A stretch of 64,000 nt of DNA from Roseovarius albus (GCF_900172335.1 NZ_FWFX01000003.1:124001-188000), one strand, 5' to 3'. Shown: positions 44,070 through 53,517, counted from the first letter of the stretch. Made by a program: numbers and translations. The notes: a model not told the origin generated them from the letters alone.

Positions 44070-45353
44070 ATGGATGCGACCCCTTTGTTCGACCCGATCA
44101 CAATCGGCAAGATCGCGTTAAACCACCGCGTGGTTCTGGCGCCGATGACCCGTATCCGAGCGGATGAAGCCACGCTCGCCCCGACCGATCTAACCGCGCT
44201 CTATTATGCCCAACGCGCGAGCGAAGGTGGATTGCTGATCACCGAAGCCGTTCACATCTCGCCTGAGGCCACGCCCGTCTGGTCAATCTACCCGCGCGTT
44301 GCCGAGGTTGGCGGTCATGTTCCTGGCATCTGGACCGACGTGCAAACGCAGGCGTGGAAGGAGGTAGTCGCGGGTGTGCATGCCAAGGGCGGCAAAATCT
44401 TCTGCCAGCTGTTGCACACGGGCCGTGTCGCACAGCCGGAGATTGGTCAGCATCCATTGGTGACAGGCACCGGTGCGCCCCTGCCTCCAGTGTCCTCCTC
44501 GACCACCGCAATCGAAGCCACCAGCGAAGAAGGCAACCAATACAACTGGAACAAAGCAGCGATACCACCGCGCGCCTTATCCGAGGACAACATCCAACGG
44601 GTCATCGGAGACTATGCGCGTGCTGCCCAGAACGCACGAGTTGCGGGATTCGATGGCGTTGAGCTGCACGCCGCACATGGCTACCTGATCGAGCAATTCT
44701 TGAATAACGGCGTAAACAACCGCACTGACCGATATGGCGGTTCCATCGAAAACCGCTGCAATTTGCTGTTCGAAGTGGTTCAGTCGTTGATTGATGTCAT
44801 GGGTGAGGGGCGTGTTGGCGTCCGCCTGTCCCCCACCCACATTGATCCGCAAACCGGCAAATCGCAGCAGGTTTACTTTGGCGTTCGCGACAGTGATCCT
44901 GTTTCGCTTTACTCAGTAGCTATCGAATGTCTGAACACCTTTCCCTTAGCTTACCTCATGCTCACCGAGCCACGCGTTGGCGGATTGGGCGATCATGTCG
45001 AAGAGGAACGCGCCTACCAGCATCCCTTGGCCAATTCCCGTTATCGCAGTCTCTATAAAGGCACCCTGATCGGCGCTGGCGGCTTTACCCCGACAACGGC
45101 TGCGCAAGCAGTTCGGGACGGGGCTTACGATTTGATCGCCTTTGGCCGATGGTTTTTGTCCAACCCCGATTTGCCGGAGCGTCTTCGTCTTGGGACGCCG
45201 CTCAACGTTTATGAACGCAGCACCTTTTATGGTGCAGGCGCCGAAGGCTACACTGACTATCCAACCCGCACTGGACCCAAGGGGCGCTTCCGATTAATGG
45301 AGCCAGCTCAAATAGGCACATCCCTAGCCACCAGCAGAAAGACAATACAATGA
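44070..45353 (+). CDS. Old-yellow-enzyme family alkene reductase (NemA-like)
   Basis: FMN-dependent oxidoreductase of 427 residues. Features are LFDPITIGKIALNHRVVLAPMTR, QLLHTGRVAQPE, GFDGVELHAAHGYLIEQFL, NNRTDRYGGSIENR and the end ERSTFYGAGAEGYTDYP. NemA-type enzymes reduce activated C=C bonds and are about 365 residues, so there is extra length inside and a C-terminal tail of about 30 residues after YTDYP. The TGA overlaps the MFS start by four bases, indicating translational coupling with the transporter. Confidence 0.92.
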   Translation: MDATPLFDPITIGKIALNHRVVLAPMTRIRADEATLAPTDLTALYYAQRASEGGLLITEAVHISPEATPVWSIYPRVAEVGGHVPGIWTDVQTQAWKEVVAGVHAKGGKIFCQLLHTGRVAQPEIGQHPLVTGTGAPLPPVSSSTTAIEATSEEGNQYNWNKAAIPPRALSEDNIQRVIGDYARAAQNARVAGFDGVELHAAHGYLIEQFLNNGVNNRTDRYGGSIENRCNLLFEVVQSLIDVMGEGRVGVRLSPTHIDPQTGKSQQVYFGVRDSDPVSLYSVAIECLNTFPLAYLMLTEPRVGGLGDHVEEERAYQHPLANSRYRSLYKGTLIGAGGFTPTTAAQAVRDGAYDLIAFGRWFLSNPDLPERLRLGTPLNVYERSTFYGAGAEGYTDYPTRTGPKGRFRLMEPAQIGTSLATSRKTIQ

Positions 45354-46606
45354 AACGTGCACTCTTTGAAAACTGGGCCCTGTTTTTGGGCATGATGATG
45401 TTGATGGTGGCCAACGGATTGTTGGTGACCCTGCTGACCATCCGTGGCAATGATCTGGGCTTTAGCGAGTTTACGATTTCGATCATGCAGGCCTGCTATC
45501 CGCTTGGGGCCTTGCTGGGCACAGTGATTGCCCCGCTCTGGGTCGAAAAGGTTGGCCACATTCGGGTGTTTTCAGCGCTGGCCTCTCTGGTCTCGGTCTC
45601 GGCCATTGTGCACCTACTGACGAGCGACCCGATCAGCTGGAGCGCCATGCGTTTCTTTGCCGGTTTCTGTTTCCCGGGCCTCTACGTGGTGACTGAAAGC
45701 TGGTTGAATGCGAAATCTGAAAACCGGATCCGGGCGCAGGTTCTGTCCATCTATTTCATCATCCAGCTTGCAGGCCCGGCCCTTGGCACCGCCATGGTGG
45801 GCCTGCCGGATCCCAGCGGCAATCTGCTCTTTGGGATTGTATCGATCCTGATTTCGCTAGCCATCGTGCCGTTGCTTTTGTCCAACAACAAAGCGCCGGA
45901 ATATACCGCTCCTGAGCGTATGTCTGTCGGCAAGCTTTACAAAGTCTCGCCCATGGCCGTGACCGGGATCGTGTTGATGAGCGCGGGCGTTTCTGCCTGG
46001 TTCATTGCATTGCCCCTCTACGGTTTGCAAAACGGATTTAACGATGCGCAGGCATCGGGTGCACTGGTGATCGCGATGATTGCGGCCGCGCTTGTACAGT
46101 ATCCTCTTGGCTGGCTCTCAGACAACACAGACCGACGTTATGTCGTGATCGGCCTCGGCGTAGTCTCAGCCCTCGCCGCACTGTGGATGGTCGTGGACAC
46201 ATTGCCATCCCATATCGTCTTTGGCTTCGCAATCATCGCGGCCTCCACCCTGCCGGTTTACTCCATCCTTGCCGCACACGCGAATGATCAGCTTAGCGCA
46301 GGCCAAATCGTTCCGGCCAGCGGCACAATGGTGTTTTTGCTGCAGTTGGGACAGGTATTCGGGATGCTGCTCGGGCCGAACGCCACGCAGATGGCGGATG
46401 GTCGTGGCCTTCAGATCATGCTGGCAGTAATTGGAGTTGGTGTCGCTTTGATCGCCATCGCACGCCGCGTCACAACCGAGGCTCCAGAAGATACAGGCGA
46501 GGTTCAACCCACTGGCGTTCTTGGCATGGCGCAACCCGGCATGCTGCAAGCTGAAGTCATGGCAGCGGAAGAGGTCGAAGATAATTCTAATAATGTAACC
46601 CAATAG
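45350..46606 (+). CDS. MFS transporter
   Basis: A 418-residue major facilitator with 12 predicted helices. The start NWALFLGMMMLMVANGLLVTLLTIRGNDLG, the loop VTESWLNAKSENRIRAQVLSIY and the second-half motif GWLSDNTDRRYV place it in the YcaD-like group of putative exporters or importers. The substrate is unknown. It is coupled to the OYE gene, and the D-amino acid genes follow about 107 bases downstream. Confidence 0.9.
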   Translation: MKRALFENWALFLGMMMLMVANGLLVTLLTIRGNDLGFSEFTISIMQACYPLGALLGTVIAPLWVEKVGHIRVFSALASLVSVSAIVHLLTSDPISWSAMRFFAGFCFPGLYVVTESWLNAKSENRIRAQVLSIYFIIQLAGPALGTAMVGLPDPSGNLLFGIVSILISLAIVPLLLSNNKAPEYTAPERMSVGKLYKVSPMAVTGIVLMSAGVSAWFIALPLYGLQNGFNDAQASGALVIAMIAAALVQYPLGWLSDNTDRRYVVIGLGVVSALAALWMVVDTLPSHIVFGFAIIAASTLPVYSILAAHANDQLSAGQIVPASGTMVFLLQLGQVFGMLLGPNATQMADGRGLQIMLAVIGVGVALIAIARRVTTEAPEDTGEVQPTGVLGMAQPGMLQAEVMAAEEVEDNSNNVTQ

Positions 46607-46713
46607 GGTTATATCTTCGACATTTTCGTCATAAAAAGGTGAATTCAACAAAATTTCGCACGCATTCCATCAGATTATACCTTGAACCTCGATTCTGGGA
46701 TGGGAGACGCGCC

Positions 46714-47715
46714 ATGATTGAAACACCTTATCTGCTTTTCCTGGGCGATGCGCCCGACATGTTGGCCGCCAAGGTGGCCATTGGCATTCGCGACTGGCGT
46801 CCTGAAAACGCCCTTGGTCAGATCCGTCTACCCGGTTGCGGCGCGGACCTTGGGCTTAAGGACATGACACTGACCGAGGCGCGCGAGGCTGGCGTGAAAA
46901 CCGTCGTGATCGGAGTCGCCAACCGGGGTGGCGTGATCAGCGCGGCGTGGAAAGAGGTTCTGATCGAAGCGCTAGAAATGGGCTTTGATCTGGCATCTGG
47001 CCTGCACAACCTTTTGCGTGATGAGGGTGATCTGGTTGCCGCTGCTCAGACCTTTGGCGGCACGCTGCATGACGTCCGTGTTCCCACTGTCGGCTACCCA
47101 ATCGCCAACGGCGTCAAACGCACAGGAAAGCGCTGCCTTGCGGTCGGCACCGACTGTTCCGTTGGCAAGATGTACACCGCCATGGCAATGGAACGCGATA
47201 TGGCGGCACGCGGCATGAAGACCACCTTCCGCGCGACAGGCCAAACCGGCATCCTGATCACCGGCCACGGTGTGCCGCTCGACGCGGTTATTGCTGACTT
47301 CATGGCAGGCTCCATTGAGTATCTGACACCAGACAATGACGCAGATCACTGGGACATGATCGAAGGTCAAGGCAGCCTGTTCCACGTTTCATATTCTGGC
47401 GTGACCATGGCCCTGATCCACGGCGGCCAACCCGACGCGTTGATCCTATGTCACGAACCAACCCGCGAACATATGCGCGGCCTTCCCGGTTATTCCCTGC
47501 CCAGCCTCGAAAAACTGCGCGATACGGTCCTACCGATTGCTCAGGTGGCCAACCCCGGTTGTCAGGTTGTCGGCATCTCGGTCAACACGCAGCACATGTC
47601 CGAGGGAGATGCGCGCGCCTATCTGGCTGAGGTCGAGGAGCTCATGGGCCTGCCCGCGACAGATCCTTATCGCTTTGGATCGGACAAACTGGTGGACGCG
47701 CTCGCCGCGATCTGA
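46714..47715 (+). CDS. dgcN: DUF1611 protein, DgcN-type D-glutamate N-acetyltransferase
   Basis: A 333-residue DUF1611 protein with a P-loop-like C-terminal domain (GTDCSVGKMYTAMAMERDM) and an N-terminal Rossmann-like part. In marine bacteria DgcN acetylates D-glutamate using acetyl-CoA, handing N-acetyl-D-glutamate to the epimerase DgcA. The assignment rests mainly on the fixed pairing with the dipeptide epimerase-like gene that follows. ATG 46714 has GGGAG seven bases upstream; the frame opens earlier at 46639 without support. Confidence 0.85.
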   Translation: MIETPYLLFLGDAPDMLAAKVAIGIRDWRPENALGQIRLPGCGADLGLKDMTLTEAREAGVKTVVIGVANRGGVISAAWKEVLIEALEMGFDLASGLHNLLRDEGDLVAAAQTFGGTLHDVRVPTVGYPIANGVKRTGKRCLAVGTDCSVGKMYTAMAMERDMAARGMKTTFRATGQTGILITGHGVPLDAVIADFMAGSIEYLTPDNDADHWDMIEGQGSLFHVSYSGVTMALIHGGQPDALILCHEPTREHMRGLPGYSLPSLEKLRDTVLPIAQVANPGCQVVGISVNTQHMSEGDARAYLAEVEELMGLPATDPYRFGSDKLVDALAAI

Positions 47716-47725
47716 TCAGAAACAA

Positions 47726-47755
47726 GCATTGGCGGCACTTAGCGGTCGCCAATGC
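47726..47755 (+). repeat. Inter-cistronic hairpin between dgcN and dgcA
   Basis: GCATTGGCG and CGCCAATGC flank 12 bases in the 69-base gap. It has only a short TTT after ACT, so it may be a partial terminator or a processing/stability element between the two cistrons. Confidence 0.6.
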
Positions 47756-47784
47756 ACTTTCGATATTGAGACAAGGCCGCCACA

Positions 47785-48750
47785 ATGCAGATTGCCGTCA
47801 CTCGCGACACCTTCAAACTCGCTCAGGTATTTACCATCAGCCGCGGCTCTCGTACCGAAGCCAAGGTTCTGACTGTCCGTATCACCGATGGCGCGCACAA
47901 CGGATGGGGTGAATGCGTGCCCTATGCGCGTTATGATGAAACACTGGACAGTGTCGAAGCGGAGATCGCCGCGCTGCCTGAAACCCTCACCCGTGCTGCG
48001 CTTTACGATCTGCTGCCTGCCGGGGCTGCCCGCAACGCGGTCGACTGCGCGCTTTGGGATCTTGAGGCCAAGAAAACTGGCAAACGTGCGTGGGATTTGG
48101 CAGGCGTGTCTGCTCCTGGACCCGAGATCACCGCCTATACTCTGTCCCTAGACACGCCGGAAAAGATGCAAACGCAGGCGGCTGAAAACGCCTTTCGCCC
48201 ATTGCTAAAAATCAAACTTGGCACACCGGATGACATGCCCCGACTTGAGGCGGTCCGTGCCGGGGCGCCCAAATCAACCATCATCGTTGACGCCAACGAA
48301 GGTTGGAGTGCTGCAGTCTATGCTGATCTGGCCCCGCATCTGGTCCGACTAGGCGTGGCTTTGGTCGAACAACCCCTGCCTGCTGGCGAGGACGACGCTC
48401 TGATCGGAATGGAGCGCCCCGTTCCTGTCTGTGCGGATGAGAGCTGCCATGATCGTACCAGCCTACCCAAACTCAAAGGCAAGTACGACGTTGTGAACAT
48501 CAAGCTCGACAAAACCGGTGGGTTGACCGAGGCCCTCGAGTTACGCCGCGCAGCGTTGGCCGAAGGGTACAAAGTCATGGTCGGCTGCATGGTCGGCAGC
48601 TCTCTTGCCATGGCCCCTGCAACATTGGTTGCACAGGGTGCCATGATTACAGACCTTGACGGGCCGCTTCTCTTGGCCGAAGACCGAGACAACGCTTTGA
48701 AATTTGATGCCGCCGGGGTGCACCCCCCTGCCGCCGAACTCTGGGGATAA
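47785..48750 (+). CDS. dgcA: Enolase-superfamily epimerase, DgcA-type N-acetyl-D-glutamate racemase
   Basis: A 321-residue muconate-lactonising-enzyme subgroup protein annotated in many genomes as dipeptide epimerase. Catalytic elements are LLKIKLG (lysine pair), metal ligands in IIVDANEGW, VEQPLPAG and CADESCHD, then NIKLDKTGGLTEAL (opposite lysine) and MVGCMVGSSL. Next to dgcN the likely reaction is conversion of N-acetyl-D-glutamate to N-acetyl-L-glutamate. True L-Ala-D/L-Glu epimerase activity is the alternative. Confidence 0.85.
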   Translation: MQIAVTRDTFKLAQVFTISRGSRTEAKVLTVRITDGAHNGWGECVPYARYDETLDSVEAEIAALPETLTRAALYDLLPAGAARNAVDCALWDLEAKKTGKRAWDLAGVSAPGPEITAYTLSLDTPEKMQTQAAENAFRPLLKIKLGTPDDMPRLEAVRAGAPKSTIIVDANEGWSAAVYADLAPHLVRLGVALVEQPLPAGEDDALIGMERPVPVCADESCHDRTSLPKLKGKYDVVNIKLDKTGGLTEALELRRAALAEGYKVMVGCMVGSSLAMAPATLVAQGAMITDLDGPLLLAEDRDNALKFDAAGVHPPAAELWG

Positions 48751-48754
48751 TGTG

Positions 48755-49615
48755 ATGCGCACAGTTTACGTGAATGGCGAATACCTGCCCGAAACCGAGG
48801 CGAAAATCTCGATCTTTGATCGCGGCTTTCTGATGGCCGATGGCGTTTATGAGGTGACCAGCGTGCTGGATGGCAAATTGATCGATTTCGAAGGCCATGC
48901 TGTGCGTTTGCAACGTTCGCTTGATGAGCTCGACATGCAATCGGCGTGTAGTAAGGAAGAGCTGTTGGAGATCCACCGCGAGCTGGTGCGGATCAATGAA
49001 ATTGATGAGGGTCTGATCTATCTGCAGGTCACCCGTGGCAGTGACGGGGATCGCGATTTTGTATTTCCTGACCCAGTAACAACCAAGCCCACAATCGTTT
49101 TGTTCACCCAGAGCAAACCCGGCCTGGCTGACAATCCCGCCGCCCAAAAGGGTGCCAAGATCATCTCGATCGAGGACATCCGCTGGGGTCGCCGCGACAT
49201 CAAAACCGTGCAACTACTCTATCCTTCGATGGGCAAGATGATGGCCAAAGCTGCTGGATGTGATGATGCGTGGCTGATTGAAGACGGCTATGTCACAGAG
49301 GGCACTTCAAACAACGCTTACTTTGTGAAAAACGGCAAAATCGTCACCCGCCCGCTGTCAAACAACATCCTGCACGGGATCACCCGCAAAGCTGTCCTGC
49401 GTCTGGCAGCCGAGGCCCAGATGGAAATCGAAGAACGGCTGTTCACCATTGATGAGGCCAAGGAAGCAGATGAGGCTTTCACCACTTCCGCCAGTGCGTT
49501 TGTCATGCCCGTGGTAGAGATTGATGGCGTAGCGTTAGGCGATGGCAGCCCCGGACCCATCGCCCAGCGTCTGCGCGAAATTTATCTAGACGAAAGTCGC
49601 AAAGCGGCGATCTAA
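48755..49615 (+). CDS. dat: D-amino acid aminotransferase
   Basis: A 286-residue class IV PLP aminotransferase. The start RTVYVNGEYLPETEAKISIFDRGFLMADGVYEV, LIYLQVTRG and the Schiff-base lysine in DIKTVQLLYPSMGKM, then VTEGTSNNAYFV and ILHGITRKAVLRLA, match D-alanine aminotransferase. It moves the amino group of D-amino acids to 2-oxoglutarate giving D-glutamate, the input for DgcN-DgcA. GGGGA is eight bases before ATG 48755; the first codon lies four bases after the dgcA stop. Confidence 0.92.
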   Translation: MRTVYVNGEYLPETEAKISIFDRGFLMADGVYEVTSVLDGKLIDFEGHAVRLQRSLDELDMQSACSKEELLEIHRELVRINEIDEGLIYLQVTRGSDGDRDFVFPDPVTTKPTIVLFTQSKPGLADNPAAQKGAKIISIEDIRWGRRDIKTVQLLYPSMGKMMAKAAGCDDAWLIEDGYVTEGTSNNAYFVKNGKIVTRPLSNNILHGITRKAVLRLAAEAQMEIEERLFTIDEAKEADEAFTTSASAFVMPVVEIDGVALGDGSPGPIAQRLREIYLDESRKAAI

Positions 49616-49638
49616 AAAACCCTAGATATAGCGTCAAT

Positions 49639-49668
49639 AGTCACCCAACCGGGTGGCTGTTTGCTTTT
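49639..49668 (+). terminator. Intrinsic terminator after dat
   Basis: AGTCACCC, AACC loop, GGGTGGCT (one G-U pair), then GTTTGCTTTT. It ends the D-amino acid operon and precedes the convergent mscS-like gene. Confidence 0.75.
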
Positions 49669-49683
49669 GGAATACTAAGACCC

Positions 49684-50490
49684 TTAGCCTTCTTTGTGAA
49701 TTTCCACAGAATGAGGATAAGGAATAGTAACACCACCTTTGTCAAAGGCTTCCTTGACGGCTTGCGTCATCTCAAATTTCAGTTCCCAGTAATCTGCACC
49801 GTTGCACCACAGGCGTGCTGTCAGATCGACAGAGCTGTCACCAAGATTTGTCACGCGCGCCCATGGCTCCGGATCTTTGAATACGCGTTCATCCGCAGCT
49901 GCCTGATCCAGGATGATCTGCATCGCCTTATCTGCATCATCGCCGTAATCAATCCCAAATGTCAGATCCAGTCGGCGGGTATCGTGATGTGAATAGTTCG
50001 TGATGATCGAACCCCAAGCTTGGCCGTTAGGGATGATGATCTGAACGTTATCAACTGTCACCAGTTCAGTCACAAACAGATTGATGTCCACAACGGTACC
50101 AGATGTGCCGCCAATATCGACAAACTGATCGATCTTGTACGGGCGAAACAGGATCAACATGAAACCGGACGCCAAATCGCTCAACGTGCCCTGCAAGGCC
50201 AGACCAATGGCCAATGTCGCGGCACTGAGCATGGCAACAATACTGGTGGTTTGAATACCAAAGACAGCCAGCACAGCTGCCAAAACCATCAACAAAATAA
50301 CCCATTTGATGATACTGGCGACAAAATTGCCCAACGTCTTGTCAATGTTCACATTCTTGTTGATACGGCTGCGCACCATACTGCTTAAGATACCGGCCGC
50401 CACCCATCCCACGATAAGAATAAGCAGCGCTTTGCAGACATTGATCACCACCGGTAAAAAACCTCCAAGGCTTTCCATTATCCCTTCCAT
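49684..50490 (-). CDS. MscS-family mechanosensitive channel
   Basis: A 268-residue small-conductance mechanosensitive channel, three N-terminal helices and a beta-rich cytoplasmic domain. Pore-lining TM3 is AATLAIGLALQGTLSDLASGFMLILFRPYKIDQFVDI in its spaced Gly/Ala pattern; VDINLFVTELVTVDNVQIIIPNG follows. The length is close to E. coli MscS. GAGAGG lies five bases before ATG 50490, and another ATG at 50478 is possible. It releases osmolytes on hypo-osmotic shock. Confidence 0.95.
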   Translation of the reverse strand: MEGIMESLGGFLPVVINVCKALLILIVGWVAAGILSSMVRSRINKNVNIDKTLGNFVASIIKWVILLMVLAAVLAVFGIQTTSIVAMLSAATLAIGLALQGTLSDLASGFMLILFRPYKIDQFVDIGGTSGTVVDINLFVTELVTVDNVQIIIPNGQAWGSIITNYSHHDTRRLDLTFGIDYGDDADKAMQIILDQAAADERVFKDPEPWARVTNLGDSSVDLTARLWCNGADYWELKFEMTQAVKEAFDKGGVTIPYPHSVEIHKEG

Positions 50491-50618
50491 TTCGACCTCT
50501 CAGACTCGAATGTTCCAGTGCTGTTTGCACCACTCATCACGCGCATTTTAGATATCTGCAATACCGCAAAGCGCCTTCAATTCTCCTATACGAAATACCC
50601 CAGCCATAACGCCAGACA

Positions 50619-50643
50619 TTTCCCCCACCTCATGAAGGGGAAA
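50619..50643. repeat. Inverted repeat beyond the RTX protease gene
   Basis: TTTCCCC and GGGGAAA flank 11 bases, 30 bases past the stop codon. It could be a weak terminator for the minus-strand RTX genes; no T run follows. Confidence 0.35.
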
Positions 50644-50673
50644 ATTCAGCGCGCAAACTCATACGCCCCACCC

Positions 50674-51957
50674 TCAAAAGATGAAATCTGTGCCATCAAG
50701 GGCGGTGAGGTCACGGTTCATGAGGGTGATTGAGTTGCCGTCGCCGGTTTGGATGAACGTGTCGTCGCCCTCCTGGCTGGATGCATTGATCACGGCCTCA
50801 AAGTCGTTGAGTGTGCTCAGGCTGCTGAAGTCGATCTTTTCCGAGCTGCGGGTCGAGAAGAAGGTGACCACATCGTTGCCGTGGTTGTCGGCAAAGACAA
50901 AGGTGTCGCTACCGAACGAGCCGGTCAGCGTGTCGTCGCCCACGCCGCCCGTCAGCGTGTCATTGCCCGCGCCGCCATGCAGGCTGTCATTGTCGGCCCC
51001 GCCATCCAGCTGATCATCGCCATCCCAGCCCATCAGCTTGTCATTGCCGGTCCCGCCGGTCAGTGCGTCGTTGCCGGTCCAGCCGCTCAGGCTGTCGTCG
51101 CCTGCGCCACCATCTACGCTGTCATGCCCGCTTGAGCCGAACATTGTATCGTTGCCCTCACCGCCCGACAGCGTGTCGCTGTTCGAGCCGCCGTGCAGCC
51201 AGTCGTCGCCGTCACCGCCCTCAAGCGTGTCATTGCCGCTCCAGCCGCGCAGGCTGTCCGCGCCATCACCACCCGATACGCTGTCGTCACCGCTCCAGCC
51301 GCTCAGGCTGTCGTTGCCATCGCCGCCCAGCACCGTGTCATCGCCGGTTGAGCCGGAAATGGTGTCGTTGCCGATCCCGCCCAGCAAGGTGTCATTGCCC
51401 GAGCCGCCATTCATGCTGTCGTGGCCTTCGCCACCTTCCAGCCGGTCATTGCCGCTCCAGCCGCGCATGATGTCGTCGCCAGCCTCACCGGTGACCAGGT
51501 CATTGCCGCTCCAACCGCTCAGGCTGTCATTGCCATCGCCGCCCGACACGCTGTCGTCACCCGTCGAGCCCGAGATCGTGTCGTTGCCATCGCCACCTTC
51601 GATGGTGTCATTGTCCGCGCCGCCGTTGATGTTGTCGGCCCCGTCACCGCCATAGATCAGGTCATTGCCGGCCCAGCCCTTGACTCGGTCAGCCCCGGCA
51701 TTGCCCGTGATCGTGTCGTTGCCGCTCCAGCCGCTCAGACTGTCATTGCCCACGCCGCCGATCACGCTGTCATCGCCGCTCGAGCCGTAAAGCGTGTCGT
51801 TACCATCGCCGCCCAGCACCGTGTCATTGTCATCACCGCCGCTCAGCCAATCGTTGCCATCGCCGCCATTCAGGTTGTCATTGCCCGCCTGACCATACAA
51901 CCGGTCATTGTCCACGCCGCCATCCAGGCTGTCATTGCCCGTCCCGCCATATAGCGT
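50674..51957. repeat. Large direct repeat, copy 1
   Basis: 1,284 bases from the stop codon of the protease gene inward match the block at 53641-54924. I find one difference (51444 G versus 54411 T), a silent CGG/AGG arginine change. The offset is constant at 2,967 bases; outside these edges the genes diverge at once. Confidence 0.95.
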
Positions 51958-53517
51958 ATCGCGCCCTTCGCCGCCCTCAAGCGTGTCAGCGCCGTCGTCC
52001 ACAGAGCCGTCAAAGCTGGATCCGTAGCCTTTGAGGGAATCATTACCAGTGCCGCCATCAAGACTGTCATCACCGTCCCCGCCATAGAGGCTGTCCCAAC
52101 CGGCGTCCCCAAGCAGCGTATCGTCGCCAGCCTGGCCGTAGATCAGGTCGCTATCAACACCACCGTCCAAACTGTCGTTGCCATTGCCACCGTAAAGCGT
52201 ATCACGTCCCTCACCGCCCTCAAGCGTGTCAGCACCGTCATCTTCAGCCGACGCATAGCGAAGGCCATAACCCTTCAGTAGGTCATTTCCGGTACCACCA
52301 ATCAGACTGTCGTCGCCAAACTCGCCATACAAACGGTCATTGCCAGCCCCGCCGTCGATGGTATCAAGACCAGCCCCACCATAAAGGGTGTCCCGACCTT
52401 CAAGGCCAGTGATATCATCAGAAAATACGCCACCACGTAAAAGTTCTGAACCACTGGTCCCTACAAGTGGATTTGGCCCACCGTCAGATCCTGATTTTGC
52501 TAAGATCGTGTTAAATGACGAAAAATCAGAGGTAACCAGCGATCTGCCGCCTGAACTACGCAATTGATAGGTTTCTTCACCATAAGTGATTTCCACCCCC
52601 CAACTCCGCTGCGTAATGACCAAGTCATCAAAGCCAACTTCGTTCCCCAGACTTGTCAAATTCAGCTTGTCAGACAGTGGTTCAAAATCCATAATGACGT
52701 CGATCTGCCCATCGGCACTCAACTCAAATTGATCTGCACCGTCACCGCCGGTCAAACTGTCTACGCCGCCACCGTCGATCAATGTATCATTCCCCGCCCC
52801 CGCAGAGATATCATCGTCCCCGTTCTTGCCGTCTATTTTTTGCGTACCTTCTCCACTCGAGATCGTATTGTCGCGGTCGTTCGCATTTATCGTGATATTT
52901 TCAGGGGTATCATAGATTGTCAGGTTGTTCCGAGCTGACGCAAAGTCATACACCACAGGTCTATCGTCTTGTGCGCCATAGATTTCTCGTATCGTCGAAA
53001 TATCAAGAGGCCTTAATTCAGTTGCACTCAGTGTTGGCGTCATCACCGAATCTTGCCCTTGATCCGCGTGATCCAGCCCAATTGCATGGCCTATTTCATG
53101 CAGCGCCAACGCGTCGAATTGCGATTGGCTGGTCCGAACTATGAAATCCTTGTCCAACAGAATATCGCCTGCGATTGCTGAACCATAAGAGGACGGGTAA
53201 TACGCAATCCCCGCTGTGCTCCCCGGTATCGGGCCAAAGAAAATTCGAATATCTACAGTATTGGTCGATCCAGGGTTTCCCCCGGGGTCTGCGACTTGCA
53301 TAAACTCAATATTGCCTTCGTCGAACCAAGCATCGAACGCGGTCCTGAGCCGTGCCTCAACGTCAAAACCAGAATTGATTGGCACATTTGTTGATCGACC
53401 ACCTGTCTCGACAAACTCATCAAGCTTGTAACCAGATCCCGCAATGCTCCACGTCACTACGCCGGCGGCATCTCCCAGCCCCGGTGTCCCCCAATTGCTT
53501 CCTGACACCAAGCTCAT
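50674..53517 (-). CDS. Secreted M10-type zinc metalloprotease with RTX repeats
   Basis: A 947-residue protein with a metzincin protease domain at the N-terminus. The zinc site is HEIGHAIGLDH (residues 140-150) and the Met-turn is SVMTPTLS. A link domain (DGGGVDSLTGGDGADQFEL, DVIMDFEPLSDKLNLTSLG) then leads into dozens of GGxGxDxLxG calcium-binding RTX nonapeptides. There is no Sec signal peptide; the C-terminus LTALDGTDFIF is hydrophobic, as expected for type I secretion. Start ATG 53517 has GGGA six bases upstream; a TTG at 53556 is an alternative. No type I transporter gene is in the window. The C-terminal module is shared with the next gene. Confidence 0.9.
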   Translation of the reverse strand: MSLVSGSNWGTPGLGDAAGVVTWSIAGSGYKLDEFVETGGRSTNVPINSGFDVEARLRTAFDAWFDEGNIEFMQVADPGGNPGSTNTVDIRIFFGPIPGSTAGIAYYPSSYGSAIAGDILLDKDFIVRTSQSQFDALALHEIGHAIGLDHADQGQDSVMTPTLSATELRPLDISTIREIYGAQDDRPVVYDFASARNNLTIYDTPENITINANDRDNTISSGEGTQKIDGKNGDDDISAGAGNDTLIDGGGVDSLTGGDGADQFELSADGQIDVIMDFEPLSDKLNLTSLGNEVGFDDLVITQRSWGVEITYGEETYQLRSSGGRSLVTSDFSSFNTILAKSGSDGGPNPLVGTSGSELLRGGVFSDDITGLEGRDTLYGGAGLDTIDGGAGNDRLYGEFGDDSLIGGTGNDLLKGYGLRYASAEDDGADTLEGGEGRDTLYGGNGNDSLDGGVDSDLIYGQAGDDTLLGDAGWDSLYGGDGDDSLDGGTGNDSLKGYGSSFDGSVDDGADTLEGGEGRDTLYGGTGNDSLDGGVDNDRLYGQAGNDNLNGGDGNDWLSGGDDNDTVLGGDGNDTLYGSSGDDSVIGGVGNDSLSGWSGNDTITGNAGADRVKGWAGNDLIYGGDGADNINGGADNDTIEGGDGNDTISGSTGDDSVSGGDGNDSLSGWSGNDLVTGEAGDDIMRGWSGNDRLEGGEGHDSMNGGSGNDTLLGGIGNDTISGSTGDDTVLGGDGNDSLSGWSGDDSVSGGDGADSLRGWSGNDTLEGGDGDDWLHGGSNSDTLSGGEGNDTMFGSSGHDSVDGGAGDDSLSGWTGNDALTGGTGNDKLMGWDGDDQLDGGADNDSLHGGAGNDTLTGGVGDDTLTGSFGSDTFVFADNHGNDVVTFFSTRSSEKIDFSSLSTLNDFEAVINASSQEGDDTFIQTGDGNSITLMNRDLTALDGTDFIF

